Both the position numbers and the translations under genes were made by a program. A DNA stretch of 64,000 bases from Coleophoma eucalyptorum (Eukaryota; Ascomycota; Leotiomycetes; Helotiales; Dermateaceae): assembly GCA_026120035.1 (NCBI GenBank), contig JALRME010000017.1, positions 744,001-808,000 on the forward strand, written 5' to 3'. Positions 54,334-64,000 of this stretch are shown piece after piece; position 1 is the stretch's first letter, and each line of letters opens with the position of its first letter. Below the pieces are notes generated by a model that saw only the letters and a list, made by a program, of their open reading frames with translations, ran no database searches and was not told where the DNA came from.

Positions 54334-56016
54334 ATGGATAGCAAAGGGCAACTGAAAGAGAGGAAGCGGAGTCAGAGGCTAGCGAATGGGCTCGTGGCTT
54401 ACTACAATAAAGTGAGAAACAATCGTGTTCTGTCAGTCGTCTTGCCCGGGCGGCTTCCAGCCACGCCACCCCAAGATTCTTCAGGAAATCTCAAGGGTCA
54501 CGAGATCAGGCTGTTATACCTCCAACCCCGCAGGACATCGGATGGAATGATCCAATGCAAAACAACCATCGAAAACTTGGATGATAATCCTAATTATGAG
54601 GCGTTGTCTTATGAATGGGGCCCCGCCTCGCCGCAGCTTCCAATCGTCATGAATGGGAGCAACCTTTCTGTGCGCGAAAATCTGTGGTGGGCACTGCACC
54701 ATTTGCAGTTAGAAAATGAAACAAGAGTTCTATGGGTTGACGCACTGTGCATAGACCAAGCAAGCATAGCTGAACGGAATCATCAGGTTGCTCAAATGGG
54801 CAAGATATATTCAAACTCAACCCGTTGCATCGCTTGGATTGGGCGAGAGAAGATTACTGATGACTCAATCTCACTGGTGGTTGATGACTGCGAGCTTGCT
54901 ATAGAGTTCATTATGGAAACTCAGAAGAGTGGTCATATAGCAGACTACTCGAAAGGTCTTTCGCCTCACTGTCGAAAAGAGCATGATAGCCTGGAGTTTC
55001 TTTGTCGTCGGAAATACTGGAACCGATTATGGATCATCCAAGAGATATTGCTTTCTCCGGATGTCGTGGTGCAATGTAGCTCCCACGAAATGCCATGGCA
55101 GGCATTAACTAACATCTTCAACAACATAAAAACCTTGGTCCACGCCTCGTATCAATTCTCAATTTCCATGTCGGCTCCATTTTGTTTAAGTCAACAAAGT
55201 AATGCTCAGGGGTACAACAACACTGATAACGTTCCAAGAGCACCGCTGCTGTTAGCAGACCTGGTACTTCAATTTAGAGATTCGAAGTGCGAAGATCAGA
55301 GAGATAAAGTGTTCGGCCTCCTTAGCATTGCGCGAGATTGTTGTCGACACGCAGTGCCAGCAGATTATTCTGCAATTCCACTGGATATATGTACTGCACT
55401 TCTTATCCATCAAGTACGATCTCATTTAGAGCCTATGGATCATTCCCTCGATACTACCGCTTATCTAAGGGAACTGTGTGAGATTATTGTGCCTAACCCG
55501 ACGACCAGATACCTCTCACCGCGTTATGACACCTCGATTGCTTCAGCATCCATGAAGTTCATTTCGGCCGGTGCTGTCAATCGTCATTCGGCAGGTCGTG
55601 TTATTTGGGTCTCCAGACCTCCTGACCAGCGTAAGGATTGTTTCAGCTCAAAACTTCCCTCTAAGCCCGAAGAGCAATACGAACAGGTAATAGATATATT
55701 CTTGCAGAAAGCATTTCCAGAGAACTCTAAATACCACAAAGAGGTACGCCAATGGCTAAATGAGAGAAATACTCTGACAAATGACAACTTTCGTTCTCAA
55801 GCACCAGAACAGTATACGCATCTTTTCCTCACCGATATGAGTTACTCAGGGATAGCTATTTCTACAGTCAAAATTGGGAATCTTACTTACATGTCGGAAG
55901 AATCAATTTGTCAAATTATCTTCAAAGATGACATAATATCCTCCGAGTCATCGGCACGTGGAATTCGCTGCAGATCTTCAACAACCTTTCAAGAGCTCCT
56001 GAGTTGGTTTCTGTGA
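54334..56016 (+). CDS. HET-domain protein, het-6 type, single exon
   Basis: 560 aa from ATG 54334 (MDSKGQLKERKRSQR); the frame extends to 54304 only through TTG. Seen: EIRLLYLQPRR, YEALSYEWG, VLWVDALCIDQASIAERNHQ, YSNSTRCIAWIG, YWNRLWIIQEILLS, and the downstream block DQRDKVFGLLSIARD with VPADYS. The C-terminal half has FLTDMSYSGIAIS, comparable to the metal-site-like end region of het-6 relatives. The basic N-terminus could direct it to the nucleus or simply be disordered. Complete in length, in contrast to the 16.7-kb member. Role inferred from the family: heterokaryon incompatibility or self/non-self response. Confidence 0.9.
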   Translation: MDSKGQLKERKRSQRLANGLVAYYNKVRNNRVLSVVLPGRLPATPPQDSSGNLKGHEIRLLYLQPRRTSDGMIQCKTTIENLDDNPNYEALSYEWGPASPQLPIVMNGSNLSVRENLWWALHHLQLENETRVLWVDALCIDQASIAERNHQVAQMGKIYSNSTRCIAWIGREKITDDSISLVVDDCELAIEFIMETQKSGHIADYSKGLSPHCRKEHDSLEFLCRRKYWNRLWIIQEILLSPDVVVQCSSHEMPWQALTNIFNNIKTLVHASYQFSISMSAPFCLSQQSNAQGYNNTDNVPRAPLLLADLVLQFRDSKCEDQRDKVFGLLSIARDCCRHAVPADYSAIPLDICTALLIHQVRSHLEPMDHSLDTTAYLRELCEIIVPNPTTRYLSPRYDTSIASASMKFISAGAVNRHSAGRVIWVSRPPDQRKDCFSSKLPSKPEEQYEQVIDIFLQKAFPENSKYHKEVRQWLNERNTLTNDNFRSQAPEQYTHLFLTDMSYSGIAISTVKIGNLTYMSEESICQIIFKDDIISSESSARGIRCRSSTTFQELLSWFL

Positions 56017-56398
56017 AGATCTCTTTACAAAGTGTCCAATATTGAAAAGCCAAAAAAAAACGAGAAGTGGCATAAAGCCAACAATGACAACAACTTCAGT
56101 CTCATTCCATTGATAGCCAAGTTTTGGAGACAATGTACTTCAGTTACCCCTTGCAGGACCGCCTAAGGACAACCAGAGCTCAACTAGGCAGACTCAGGAA
56201 GGAATTACAGACATTCACAAAGTCGCAGTTAGCTTAATTATAACGCTGCGCTTGAACCCTGCTACTATTCTAAATATATTTAACTTTAATAATACTGTAG
56301 TCACTTCTGTAATACTCGATACCAAAGAATAAATCTAAATTTTAATTGTAGGTAGTTATTCATGATAACTCTAGGTGTTGGCTTTGACTATACTTCTA
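56017..56398. other. intergenic between convergent genes
   Basis: No features beyond an AT-rich tail at 56225-56400. Confidence 0.5.
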
Positions 56399-57753
56399 TT
56401 AGTCCCTAGTCAAGATAATTTCCCCATATAGAACTTTCCGTGGCCAGTCCATCACCCAGCGCAAGTTTGCAGGCATTAGGTCACAAATCCCTAGGATATC
56501 TCGTTCTATAACTTCGTAGTCCCCCTTCCCCTTCATCCACCAAGAATAGTCCAGTCTGCTTAGCAGGACCAGCAGTCTCGCCATCAGTGCCATTGCCAGC
56601 GGATCACATTGTTCTAGCTTGCTACGATACCCCGGTTGAGACCATACAGCTACAAATCCAATGAATCGCTGAAAAGTCTTTGGGTTATCGCTCTTTGGAT
56701 TAGCGCTCGAGAAATACGTTTGATAATGGTACAGCACATAGTTTTTCGCTTCTATATAGATGCTCTTATCATCATCTGACATTGCGGAAACGTTGAATGC
56801 ATCCAGCAAGTACTTAAGATCTTCTTCTATACTTTGGAGTTGTACTTGGGCAACCTTGGACAAATTTACTTCTGGCGCTATGCGAGGCGTAGCTTTATAT
56901 CCAATCCACTGGTAGCCCTGACGGCCAAGGAACGCATTCTGTTCGAAAAGGATACCGATCACTTCTAGCAGCTTGAATGCCTGAAGTGGAAGCTTATACG
57001 CCTCGTTAGGTTGCGCTTGGTGGGCCACCAGCCAGTATATATGAGACAGTAGGACCGCTGAGAGCCAAAGCTGCTCCAACAGCTCCTCGCCAAGATTTGA
57101 CAGAGCTTGGCGGTGATTCACAAGAGACCGGTCCAGATATCGTCTTAGTGCGATGGCCATGCTGGAATCGTTGTCCGAATGAGCGTGGAGGTGAAGTGCA
57201 GAGAGTGCAAGTAGTGGGTTTAGAACTACTTCGGATTCGAACGAAAGCTGTGGTATGGTTCGCAGCCACGACTGAGCCGACGCACCATTGCAGCCCGGCA
57301 TTGTGTGGCTGACTTCGGTAGTATAATGGTACATTAAGCGCAACTCCAGAGACCGCCATCGATTTGTGTTGGTAACGGAACTTGGATACGAGTTTAGATG
57401 CATGTTTAGGGAGGGAACTTGTGCATCCGCAGTGCATGTCAAGGCACCCTGTTTTATTACATCCCCTGACAACTGGGTTGTTCTCTTGGATTTATGGACA
57501 CCATTTTGAGAAGTATCTATGCTCCAGTCACAACGCTGGATGTTTATATACCGTCGACGACAGTTTGAGCAGACAGGCTTAATCTCGTCGCACTAGGTTG
57601 AGCCTTAGCAGGTGTTGGTATGTTTATTGCTTTATTTAGTGAGGGGAGATGTAGGCATACCTTTACCTTGCGGAGTCTACAGTCTCGACACCCTGACCGG
57701 GATTTTCTCAGCAAGGATCCCCGTTTCTGGGGGGAAGTGCTGGCGGAATTCAT
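56399..57753 (-). CDS. Zn2Cys6 transcription factor
   Basis: Two exons on the minus strand, join 56399-57592 and 57661-57753, phase 0, 428 aa. Exon 1 (ATG 57753) gives MNSASTSPQKRGSLLRKSRS then GCRDCRLRKVK; exon 2 opens with CDEIKPVCSNCRRR and later CDW, so the splice reconstitutes C-x2-C-x6-C...C-x2-C...C of the zinc cluster, a strong check on the model. The body has the fungal_trans_2-like layout: LMYHYTTEVSHTM, NPLLALSALHLHA, a central helical stretch, and LLVLLSRLDYSWWMKGKGDYE near the end. It is a nuclear regulator with unknown targets. It faces the NmrA-like gene across about 520 bp, the most likely place for local control. Confidence 0.9.
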
Positions 57754-58270
57754 TTGAGTATCTGCTGCTTAAGCTGACTTATTTGATTATCGACTTAGAT
57801 AGCGAAGATGCGAAGTTGCGAAGTTGCGTGACGAGGTTCGATTTCTCGGCCTAACATTCTTCCGAATTGGTAAGCTGGATAGAGGGGGTTAGCTACAAAG
57901 ATACCGTGGGATGGACCAATGGTATGTACAAGCGAAGATGCGAAGATGGTGAATTATACCGCGACTGAGTTGGTAAGCAGAATGGCAACTAAGGCACAGT
58001 ATGACGGGCCAATGATATGTACAAGCGAACTTCCGAGAGAATCTTACCTTAACCTTACCTAGGTAATAGACAACCATCATCGTAAGGGCAAGCCTAGAAT
58101 AGATGATTCTTATATTAACTTAAATACATATCGTAAGTCATAACATCGAGTGTACTTGCTTCCTCAACTACTATTCCACTGGCGACTCTTTCTGCAACGT
58201 AGCCAAAAGTCATAAAATCATTCACCCCAGACCTTTACTTTTTAGCCTTAATTCAGAAGTAGCCGAGACT
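57754..58270. other. divergent promoter with short direct repeats
   Basis: GGACCAATGGTATGTACAAGCGAA at about 57911 recurs with few changes at about 58006 (95 bp apart), and GCGAAGATGCGAAG-type strings recur around 57800-57830 and 57930. A CCAAT box lies in each long copy. The two flanking genes diverge from here. Confidence 0.6.
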
Positions 58271-59203
58271 ATGTCCAAGATTCTTGCTGTCTTTGGTGCG
58301 ACCGGTGTACAGGGCGGCTCAGTTATCAACCACGTGCTCAACGATCCAGAACTGTCTCAAGAGTACAAGATCCGTGCCATCACCCGTGATATCGATTCAG
58401 CGAAGGCCAAGAAGCTTCAGGAGAAAGTCGAAGTCGTCCAAGGGGACATTGGCAGTGCGAACTCCCTCAAATCGGCTTTGGGTGGCGCCCATACTATCTT
58501 TGCTGTGACAACACCTTTCTTTGGCCCAGACGGCCTGGAGGCCGAGTACAACAGTGCTAAGACCATTGCCGACGTTGCTATCCAGGAAGGAGCCTCGTAC
58601 ATTATCTTCAGTACATTGCCATCCATCACCGAAATTTCTGGCGGCCAGTATACTCACGTTACACCATTCGATGCTAAGGCAAAAGCGGAGAAGTATATTC
58701 GAGGTCTCCCGATCCAGAGTGCCTTCGTATCCTTCGGATTCTTTATGGAGAATTTCCAGACTCAACCCTTCTTAGCTCCAAAGCCGGCTCCTGATGGCAC
58801 TTGGGTTATGAGCCGTCCGATCTCATCTAAGACCTTGTTTCCCCTGATTGATGCGACTGGGGATACTGGCAAGTTTGTGGGTGCTATCCTCGCTGAGCCA
58901 GATAAATACGAAAGCAAGACATTCTGTGCAGCAGCAGCATTATATACTTTGGACGAAATCGTTGCCGCTTTGTCTAAGAGTACCAGCAAGACTATTATCT
59001 ATAAGCAAATTCCGCTTGAGGAATTTAAGAGCAGCTTGCCCTTCGCAGCGGACCTTTTCGCCGATGGATTCAGCTGTCAAGAGAAGCTCGGCTATTTTGG
59101 TCCAGGTACCGAGGAGTTGGTCGCTTGGGCTGCTGCGAATGCCCGGGGCAGACTTACCACTCTTGAAGAATACTTGGAGGCACACCCTCTTCAGCTTGAA
59201 TAA
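58271..59203 (+). CDS. NmrA-like NAD(P)-binding protein
   Basis: Single exon, 310 aa from ATG 58271. Seen: MSKILAVFGATGVQGGSVI with the GATGxQG loop diagnostic of the NmrA group, RAITRDIDS, VVQGDIGS, AHTIFAVTTPF, then YIIFSTLP, THVTPFDAKAKAEKYIRG (a THFD-x-K-A-x-x-E type motif) and SFGFFMENF. NmrA relatives either sense NAD(P) redox state to control nitrogen-metabolite regulators or act as atypical reductases; this one lacks an obvious catalytic Y-x3-K, which favours sensing, though that is inference. It is divergent from a Zn2Cys6 gene, and a second one is convergent downstream. Confidence 0.9.
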   Translation: MSKILAVFGATGVQGGSVINHVLNDPELSQEYKIRAITRDIDSAKAKKLQEKVEVVQGDIGSANSLKSALGGAHTIFAVTTPFFGPDGLEAEYNSAKTIADVAIQEGASYIIFSTLPSITEISGGQYTHVTPFDAKAKAEKYIRGLPIQSAFVSFGFFMENFQTQPFLAPKPAPDGTWVMSRPISSKTLFPLIDATGDTGKFVGAILAEPDKYESKTFCAAAALYTLDEIVAALSKSTSKTIIYKQIPLEEFKSSLPFAADLFADGFSCQEKLGYFGPGTEELVAWAAANARGRLTTLEEYLEAHPLQLE

Positions 59204-59579
59204 ATGGATATTTTGAAGCTGCATGGGTATTATCAGGCTACAAAGAAGCACAGAATCGGAAATATGCGTCAGACGCCTATTATACCTTGTCGTGGTGCTC
59301 GCAAGGGGTATGTTAGCGGTTCGATTTACTATTGCCAGGGTTTGGTATTGACTAGACAGCTACATATCTGAAAAAAAAGTAGCAATAGTAATCAACTTTG
59401 TTAACTTGAAACTTGAAGAGCGAAGACTAGTGCTCTCTTTAAATGTCGCCTCCTGCATTAGTACAGGCGATGGTCACGCTTGTACCCAGGAACCCCATCT
59501 CACTTTAACCGACTCAAATCACGCGTACGATCTGGAAGCCAAAGTCACATAATGTAATGTCCAACATTTCTAACACAGC
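59204..59579. other. intergenic between convergent genes
   Basis: Nothing recognised; short A-run near 59370. Confidence 0.5.
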
Positions 59580-61829
59580 TCAATTATAATCTGATGATAT
59601 AGTGTTAATCATTTCTTGCCAAAGATCCAAATCTGCAGTATCTGGCAGAGCGAAAAATGGATCAGGCCATGGAGGCTCGTTTGCCGGACATGGTTGCCAT
59701 GCGAGGGAAAAAGAGTGCCATCTATTGAGTTGCGCATCAGATCCGTGTTCACCTGAAGGAACCGCTTCCTGTGGGCCTCGCTGGGTTTCAGGCAGTATTG
59801 CTGATGGAATTGGAATACTTTGTGGATCCTGCAAAAGAACTGTCTGTTGTCCCTGTTGTCTTCGCTGCTTTGCTTGTTCAATGCAAAGCTGAACGACTCT
59901 GACCTCGGCAAGGCCAAATTCATTAATCCATAAATCATCCAGCTGTTTCTCCATGTAGGCTTCTAGATCTTCGATTATGGCATGAGACTCATGGGAGTCT
60001 GGATTTCGGATCGCTATGAGACCAAGGATAAGAGCACTATTAAATAGCTGATGTGCACCCATGCTCCACTTCAATTTTTCTACGAGATCGAGGTTATGGA
60101 TTTCTAGTCGCGTGCGAAGATCAGCACATGCAGAGGTAATGCAGGCTTCTCGAGACCGTCTGAATCTGTTTGTGAAGGATGTGCGCAAGATGTATGGGCG
60201 ATGAAGTGTAATCTGCGCAAAATGGTAGTTAGAATGCAGATACAACCGGTGCCATTTCAAGAATGCATAGCCTTGATCATCTAGCGAGAGATCGGGATTA
60301 TCAAGTGAGAAATAGCTGGGAAGACTATCTTTCCAGTCGAGTAATTGCTGATCTAGGGAAAGGACCGTATCATAGACTGGTTGATCAAGGCCAAAACACC
60401 GCTCTTGGATGCAGTCAATAATATGTGCCAATCGATAATTGAACAGACACATAACACTTGGCGTTGGGTTACTCAATGGCTGTGGACGGGCTTCCAAAGC
60501 TTCTTCATCTGTCATCTCGTCAACCCACACATTGGTTATCTCTCTGAAGCCTTTTGTCAAGCAATGCCGTTCCGAAATAGCTGGTGGGCGTCCAAGAGCG
60601 AGAGAAATCATCCGGTCTAGGATGTAGAGATGAGCCCACAATCGCCGTCGAGTTTCTGTAGCTTTCCTTGGTAGATTCCAACGCTCTCCATCGATGTGGA
60701 TGCCTTGTGCTATGGCAATGCGTGTAGCAAAGCCTATAGTCAACCAGCTTTCTGAGAGCCGCCGTGAATGGATGAGATATCTAGTTATAATAACACCAGC
60801 CCGGACAAGGTCAGAGCTTTCGCCGTAAAAGGATGGGGCGACCACAATGGCTCTTCTACAAGCCCAATAGAACCGTAGCGAGGACTCTTCACATTCCCGC
60901 TGGCGTTCCGGCGAACATGGTTGAGGACAGTCCAGCAGCTCCCCGAACGCAAGGATCGCAAATAAAAGTGCTAACCAGCGTAAGTCTACCGTCATAATAT
61001 CATCAAAGCCTACTTTGCGCTCCCAAAATTTGGCGTAGTGATGCCTGAATGTCGGAGGGTGGATGGCATCAATAGACCAGTTAATTTCTGCCATAAATTT
61101 GTCCGTAAGTCTGTCAACTGTAGTCTTCTGCCGCGGAATGAGTCCTAGAAGATCCCAAAGCTGAGAGAAGGGACCCGTTTCATCACGAGAGCACTGAGCT
61201 GCAGCGCTACGCGACGAATATGTTCTCTCTGAGAACTGTGGGACCTGGCCATCAACCATGGTTGCAGCTACCTGAGGCCCAAAGTAGGATGGCCCGAAAA
61301 AGGTGGGTGCGCCGCTGGTATTGAAAAGTTGACCAACATGCGATGAGGATCCGGACGATGTTGCTAGTGGTGGCGCAACGGAATTGTCTTTCGCAGGAGA
61401 GGGTGCAATTCTTATAGCACTTTCCTGAGGACCCCTTTCTTGCACAGATCTCAGATGCTGGCGCTTGGCCGGAGGCTGCGATTCTGGAATGTCCTCACTG
61501 CCAATAGATCTGCACCCACTTGGAATCCCTCGGCGAATACAATGTAAGCAAGGTCTCTCGTTGTTGCACTATGTACATGTCAGCATACTTAGAGTGATCC
61601 CTGCGTAGTACTCGTACTATAGAATCTCTGATGAAAATTTATTTACTTTTTGCTTGCGATAATGACATTGAGAGCATGCCGTGGCATGTCGTCCCCGCTT
61701 GCGTTGCTCAGGCGCTTGGAAAGTCGCAGGTTCTCTACGGCCTTGTGTTCCTACCTGGGCTTCAATAGATCGTGGCCTACCGTGAACCGGGGGTGATTCA
61801 TGCTGCGAAAGCGATATGCCGTCGTCCAT
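59580..61829 (-). CDS. Zn2Cys6 transcription factor with fungal_trans domain
   Basis: Two exons on the minus strand, join 59580-61568 and 61647-61829, phase 0, 723 aa. Exon 1 (ATG 61829) ends with RHATACSQCHYRKQK; exon 2 begins CNNERPCLHCIRRGIPSGC, restoring a complete zinc cluster. A disordered linker of about 130 residues follows, then the fungal-specific transcription factor domain: IDAIHPPTFRHHY, FAILAFGELLD, ESWLTIGFATRIAIAQGIHIDGE, RRRLWAHLYILDRMISLALGRPP, with a C-terminal helical region. The nuclear role is inferred from the family; targets unknown. The next gene upstream is the hydantoinase/oxoprolinase gene on the same strand, about 510 bp away. Confidence 0.93.
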
Positions 61830-62337
61830 GTTGGGTGCAATATGGTTATATCAAAGTAGACCGTCGACTTTCTAGAATGCAATGTTGAGGAAAATCCCGA
61901 AAATTGACGGCCAAAATAATTGTCCGCATTTTGTAGCAGCTCAATAGGGGACGGCATATTACGTCGACCTCGAAAGATAAGATCATTCAACGCTACTGGT
62001 GCTGATACAGGGTTCGGGAAATTCCAAAGTGGCTGTCCTAAAATCTCACAAGTGGGCGTGTAAATACAAATGCGCGTAACTAAGATTATATAGATTACTA
62101 CAAGGATACGGATTTGGGGGGAGGGATTCAAACAGTCGAGGTACTTAGGTACTCGGATCATGGTGGAATCATGTGTGTATCAAAGCTTTGGATCATCCAT
62201 ATATAGGTATATGTGTGGACACGTTATCATTGTATTCGCCTTGATATCTCCTAACTTTTTTATCTGTTTATGAATTCACCTGCTTACTCAAGCCTTCCAA
62301 AATCCTCGAACATTTCTTGTGATGTTTCTACCGACGG
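61830..62337. other. intergenic
   Basis: Promoter of the preceding regulator. Minus-strand open frame at 61751-62161 overlaps exon 1 out of frame and is not supported. Confidence 0.5.
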
Positions 62338-64000
62338 CTAATTCGATGAAACCATCGCATCTCGTGCGGCAATGCTTCCCACAGCACGGAAATGTGCTCC
62401 TCCGTTCTCTAAGTCGTCCTTGCCTCCGATAATGAACTCGTCGTCGAATTCCATCTCCTCCGGCATAGTTGGGTCACGACCATACCCTCCACCGCCAGGC
62501 GTCATGATAATCAAACGATCACCCGGCTTCATCGGTGCAGAAGCCTTCCCACCAAGACTGATGCTGCGGACCTCACCATCGTCATGGTGACGGATCCAGA
62601 GATTGACACCTCTTTTGCCATCCTCGCCGCCTTTAAGGCCGTAGGGAACTGTGACTCGGCGTTCGCTGAGAACGCTTACCTGCAAAGGGCGTCGCATCTC
62701 CATTTCCCGGTAGCAGCCATCACCACCTCGGAAGCGACCACGTCCTCCACTGCCCTTGCGGATTGAAAATTCACGTAGGATAACAGGATACCGCTTCTCA
62801 AAGGTCTCGGGGTCCGATTGGCGTGTGTTAGTGATGTGGGTGTGCACACCGCTTTGCCCTTCCCAATTGGCGCCGGCCCCAGCTCCGCCTGCAATCGTCT
62901 CATAGTATCCAAAGCCCTTTATAACCCCATTCTCCGCGGTATTGCCTCCGTAGCCAAACGTCACATTGTTGCACGTTCCCTGACTTGCCGCTGCAGCGCG
63001 GAAGGCTTTGAGAACGACATCAGTGATACGTACCGAGGTTTCTGTATTGCCAGCACAAGTGGCTGCCTTCAGGCTGGGATTAATGATGGAGCATGCCGGG
63101 CGAATAACTTCGATTGGTGCAATGCAACCTTGGTTGAGTGGAATGTCTGCCGTAATCATGGACCGAAGACAGTACATAATCGAACTGTACATAATTGCAG
63201 GAGGAGCGTTTAGATTATTCCAGGCTTCGTCGCCGGTGCCAGTAAAATCGAACTTGGCCGAACCTGTCTCGCCATTGATAGATATTTTGAGTTGAATTGG
63301 AGTCCCGTCATCGAGATAGTCTATAGCTTCGAGAGGACGACCCTTGAAACGCTTGCTGAAACCCTTAAGAAGCTCTCGCACGCTTTCTTCGGCATTCTTT
63401 TGGATGGCCTCCATGTAGAACTGTACGACTGGCCAGCCATATTCTTGCACAAGGCCCTGAATGAGACGAATACCATGGTTATTGGATGCAGCCGCAGCCT
63501 TGAGATCCGCAATGTTATCTTTTAGTGTCCTGGTACCGCTGCAACCAGGATAACTGGCAGGTACAGTGTAGAAAAGGTCAATAATGCCTTCCTCGTCGAA
63601 TACACCCTCTTTGATCATCTTGAACGACTCAATAGCTGTGCCCTCTTGCCAAAGCTCTGTAGAATTCGCTGGCATACTTCCAGCAGAAATACCACCGATG
63701 TCAGCATGATGTCCACGGTTAGCGACGTAGAAGAGAATTTCGGTGGGATTTTCGTCGTCGTCAAAGACAGGTGTCACCACCGTAATGTCAGGCAAATGGG
63801 TACCACCCGCGATAGGATGGTTTGAAACTATTACATCCCCTGGTTTCAACTCCCCTTTGGCATGTCTTTTGGCTTGCCAGGCAACGGCGTAACTCATCGA
63901 TCCAAGATGGTTAGGGATGTGAGGTGCATTTGCAACAAGACCACCTTGTGCCGAAAAAACTGCGCAACTGTAATCCAATCGTTCCTTGATATTGATTGAA
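62338..64000 (-). CDS. hydantoinase B / 5-oxoprolinase-type enzyme, C-terminal part (partial)
   Basis: The frame is open from the window end to the stop at 62338-62340, about 553 residues; the N-terminal part lies outside. Seen: [61 protein letters not shown], a metal/active-site-type region, [32 protein letters not shown], and the late [13 protein letters not shown] and MTPGGGGYG motifs. This is the HyuB half; in fungi it is usually fused after a HyuA half in a 1200-1300 aa ATP-dependent 5-oxoprolinase that opens 5-oxoproline to glutamate in the cytosol. Whether HyuA precedes it cannot be seen here. No lesions. Confidence 0.9.
   Translation of the reverse strand, partial: SINIKERLDYSCAVFSAQGGLVANAPHIPNHLGSMSYAVAWQAKRHAKGELKPGDVIVSNHPIAGGTHLPDITVVTPVFDDDENPTEILFYVANRGHHADIGGISAGSMPANSTELWQEGTAIESFKMIKEGVFDEEGIIDLFYTVPASYPGCSGTRTLKDNIADLKAAAASNNHGIRLIQGLVQEYGWPVVQFYMEAIQKNAEESVRELLKGFSKRFKGRPLEAIDYLDDGTPIQLKISINGETGSAKFDFTGTGDEAWNNLNAPPAIMYSSIMYCLRSMITADIPLNQGCIAPIEVIRPACSIINPSLKAATCAGNTETSVRITDVVLKAFRAAAASQGTCNNVTFGYGGNTAENGVIKGFGYYETIAGGAGAGANWEGQSGVHTHITNTRQSDPETFEKRYPVILREFSIRKGSGGRGRFRGGDGCYREMEMRRPLQVSVLSERRVTVPYGLKGGEDGKRGVNLWIRHHDDGEVRSISLGGKASAPMKPGDRLIIMTPGGGGYGRDPTMPEEMEFDDEFIIGGKDDLENGGAHFRAVGSIAARDAMVSSN

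Overview
This window is nuclear DNA of a filamentous ascomycete. The evidence is many short introns (about 44-90 nt, GT..AG with CTAAC/CTGAC-like branch sites), HET-domain genes, Zn2Cys6 regulators, an RTA1-family protein, a LaeA-like methyltransferase, a CVNH lectin, a Crypton-type tyrosine recombinase, and stop codons of the kind left by RIP (repeat-induced point mutation). A leotiomycete/Helotiales relative is my guess from the overall flavour; I cannot prove it from the sequence. I see no rRNA, tRNA or CRISPR.

Layout. 0-6.6 kb: a broken ornithine-aminotransferase-like gene, a GST, a LaeA-like methyltransferase, and the 3' ends of a sugar transporter and a DUF1479 protein lying back to back as relics. 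7.6-24.1 kb: a flavin monooxygenase and a short-chain dehydrogenase; then HET territory with a decayed tandem double-HET gene, a C-terminally short het-6-like gene and an intact 754-aa HET gene, with a small NAD(P)-binding protein between them; then a small membrane protein and a tautomerase preceded by six 23-bp repeats. 24.7-29.9 kb is a decay zone: an alpha/beta-hydrolase pseudogene, a GC-rich Crypton relic full of Trp-to-TAG changes, a cold-shock-domain gene with a predicted signal peptide, and a ruined copy of a nearby regulator.

30.0-37.1 kb looks like a coherent module: RTA1 membrane protein, divergent Upc2-like Zn2Cys6 regulator, cytochrome P450 and an alpha/beta hydrolase. 37.8-46.6 kb holds an orphan HET-N-terminus-like ORF, a CVNH lectin assembled here from three exons, a small charged protein, and a 1000-aa C2H2-like nuclear protein whose stop codon is followed within 12 nt by a 223-bp nearly perfect inverted repeat. 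47.9-64.0 kb is accessory metabolism: three alpha/beta hydrolases and a sulfotransferase on one strand, another HET gene, two Zn2Cys6 regulators, an NmrA-like protein and the C-terminal part of a hydantoinase-B/5-oxoprolinase running off the window.

Multiexon gene models were built by eye from splice sites and phase. Those for RTA1, P450, FMO, SDR, methyltransferase, the 1000-aa protein and the two later Zn2Cys6 genes close in frame, which is good internal support. Family names come from recognising motifs, not from searches.
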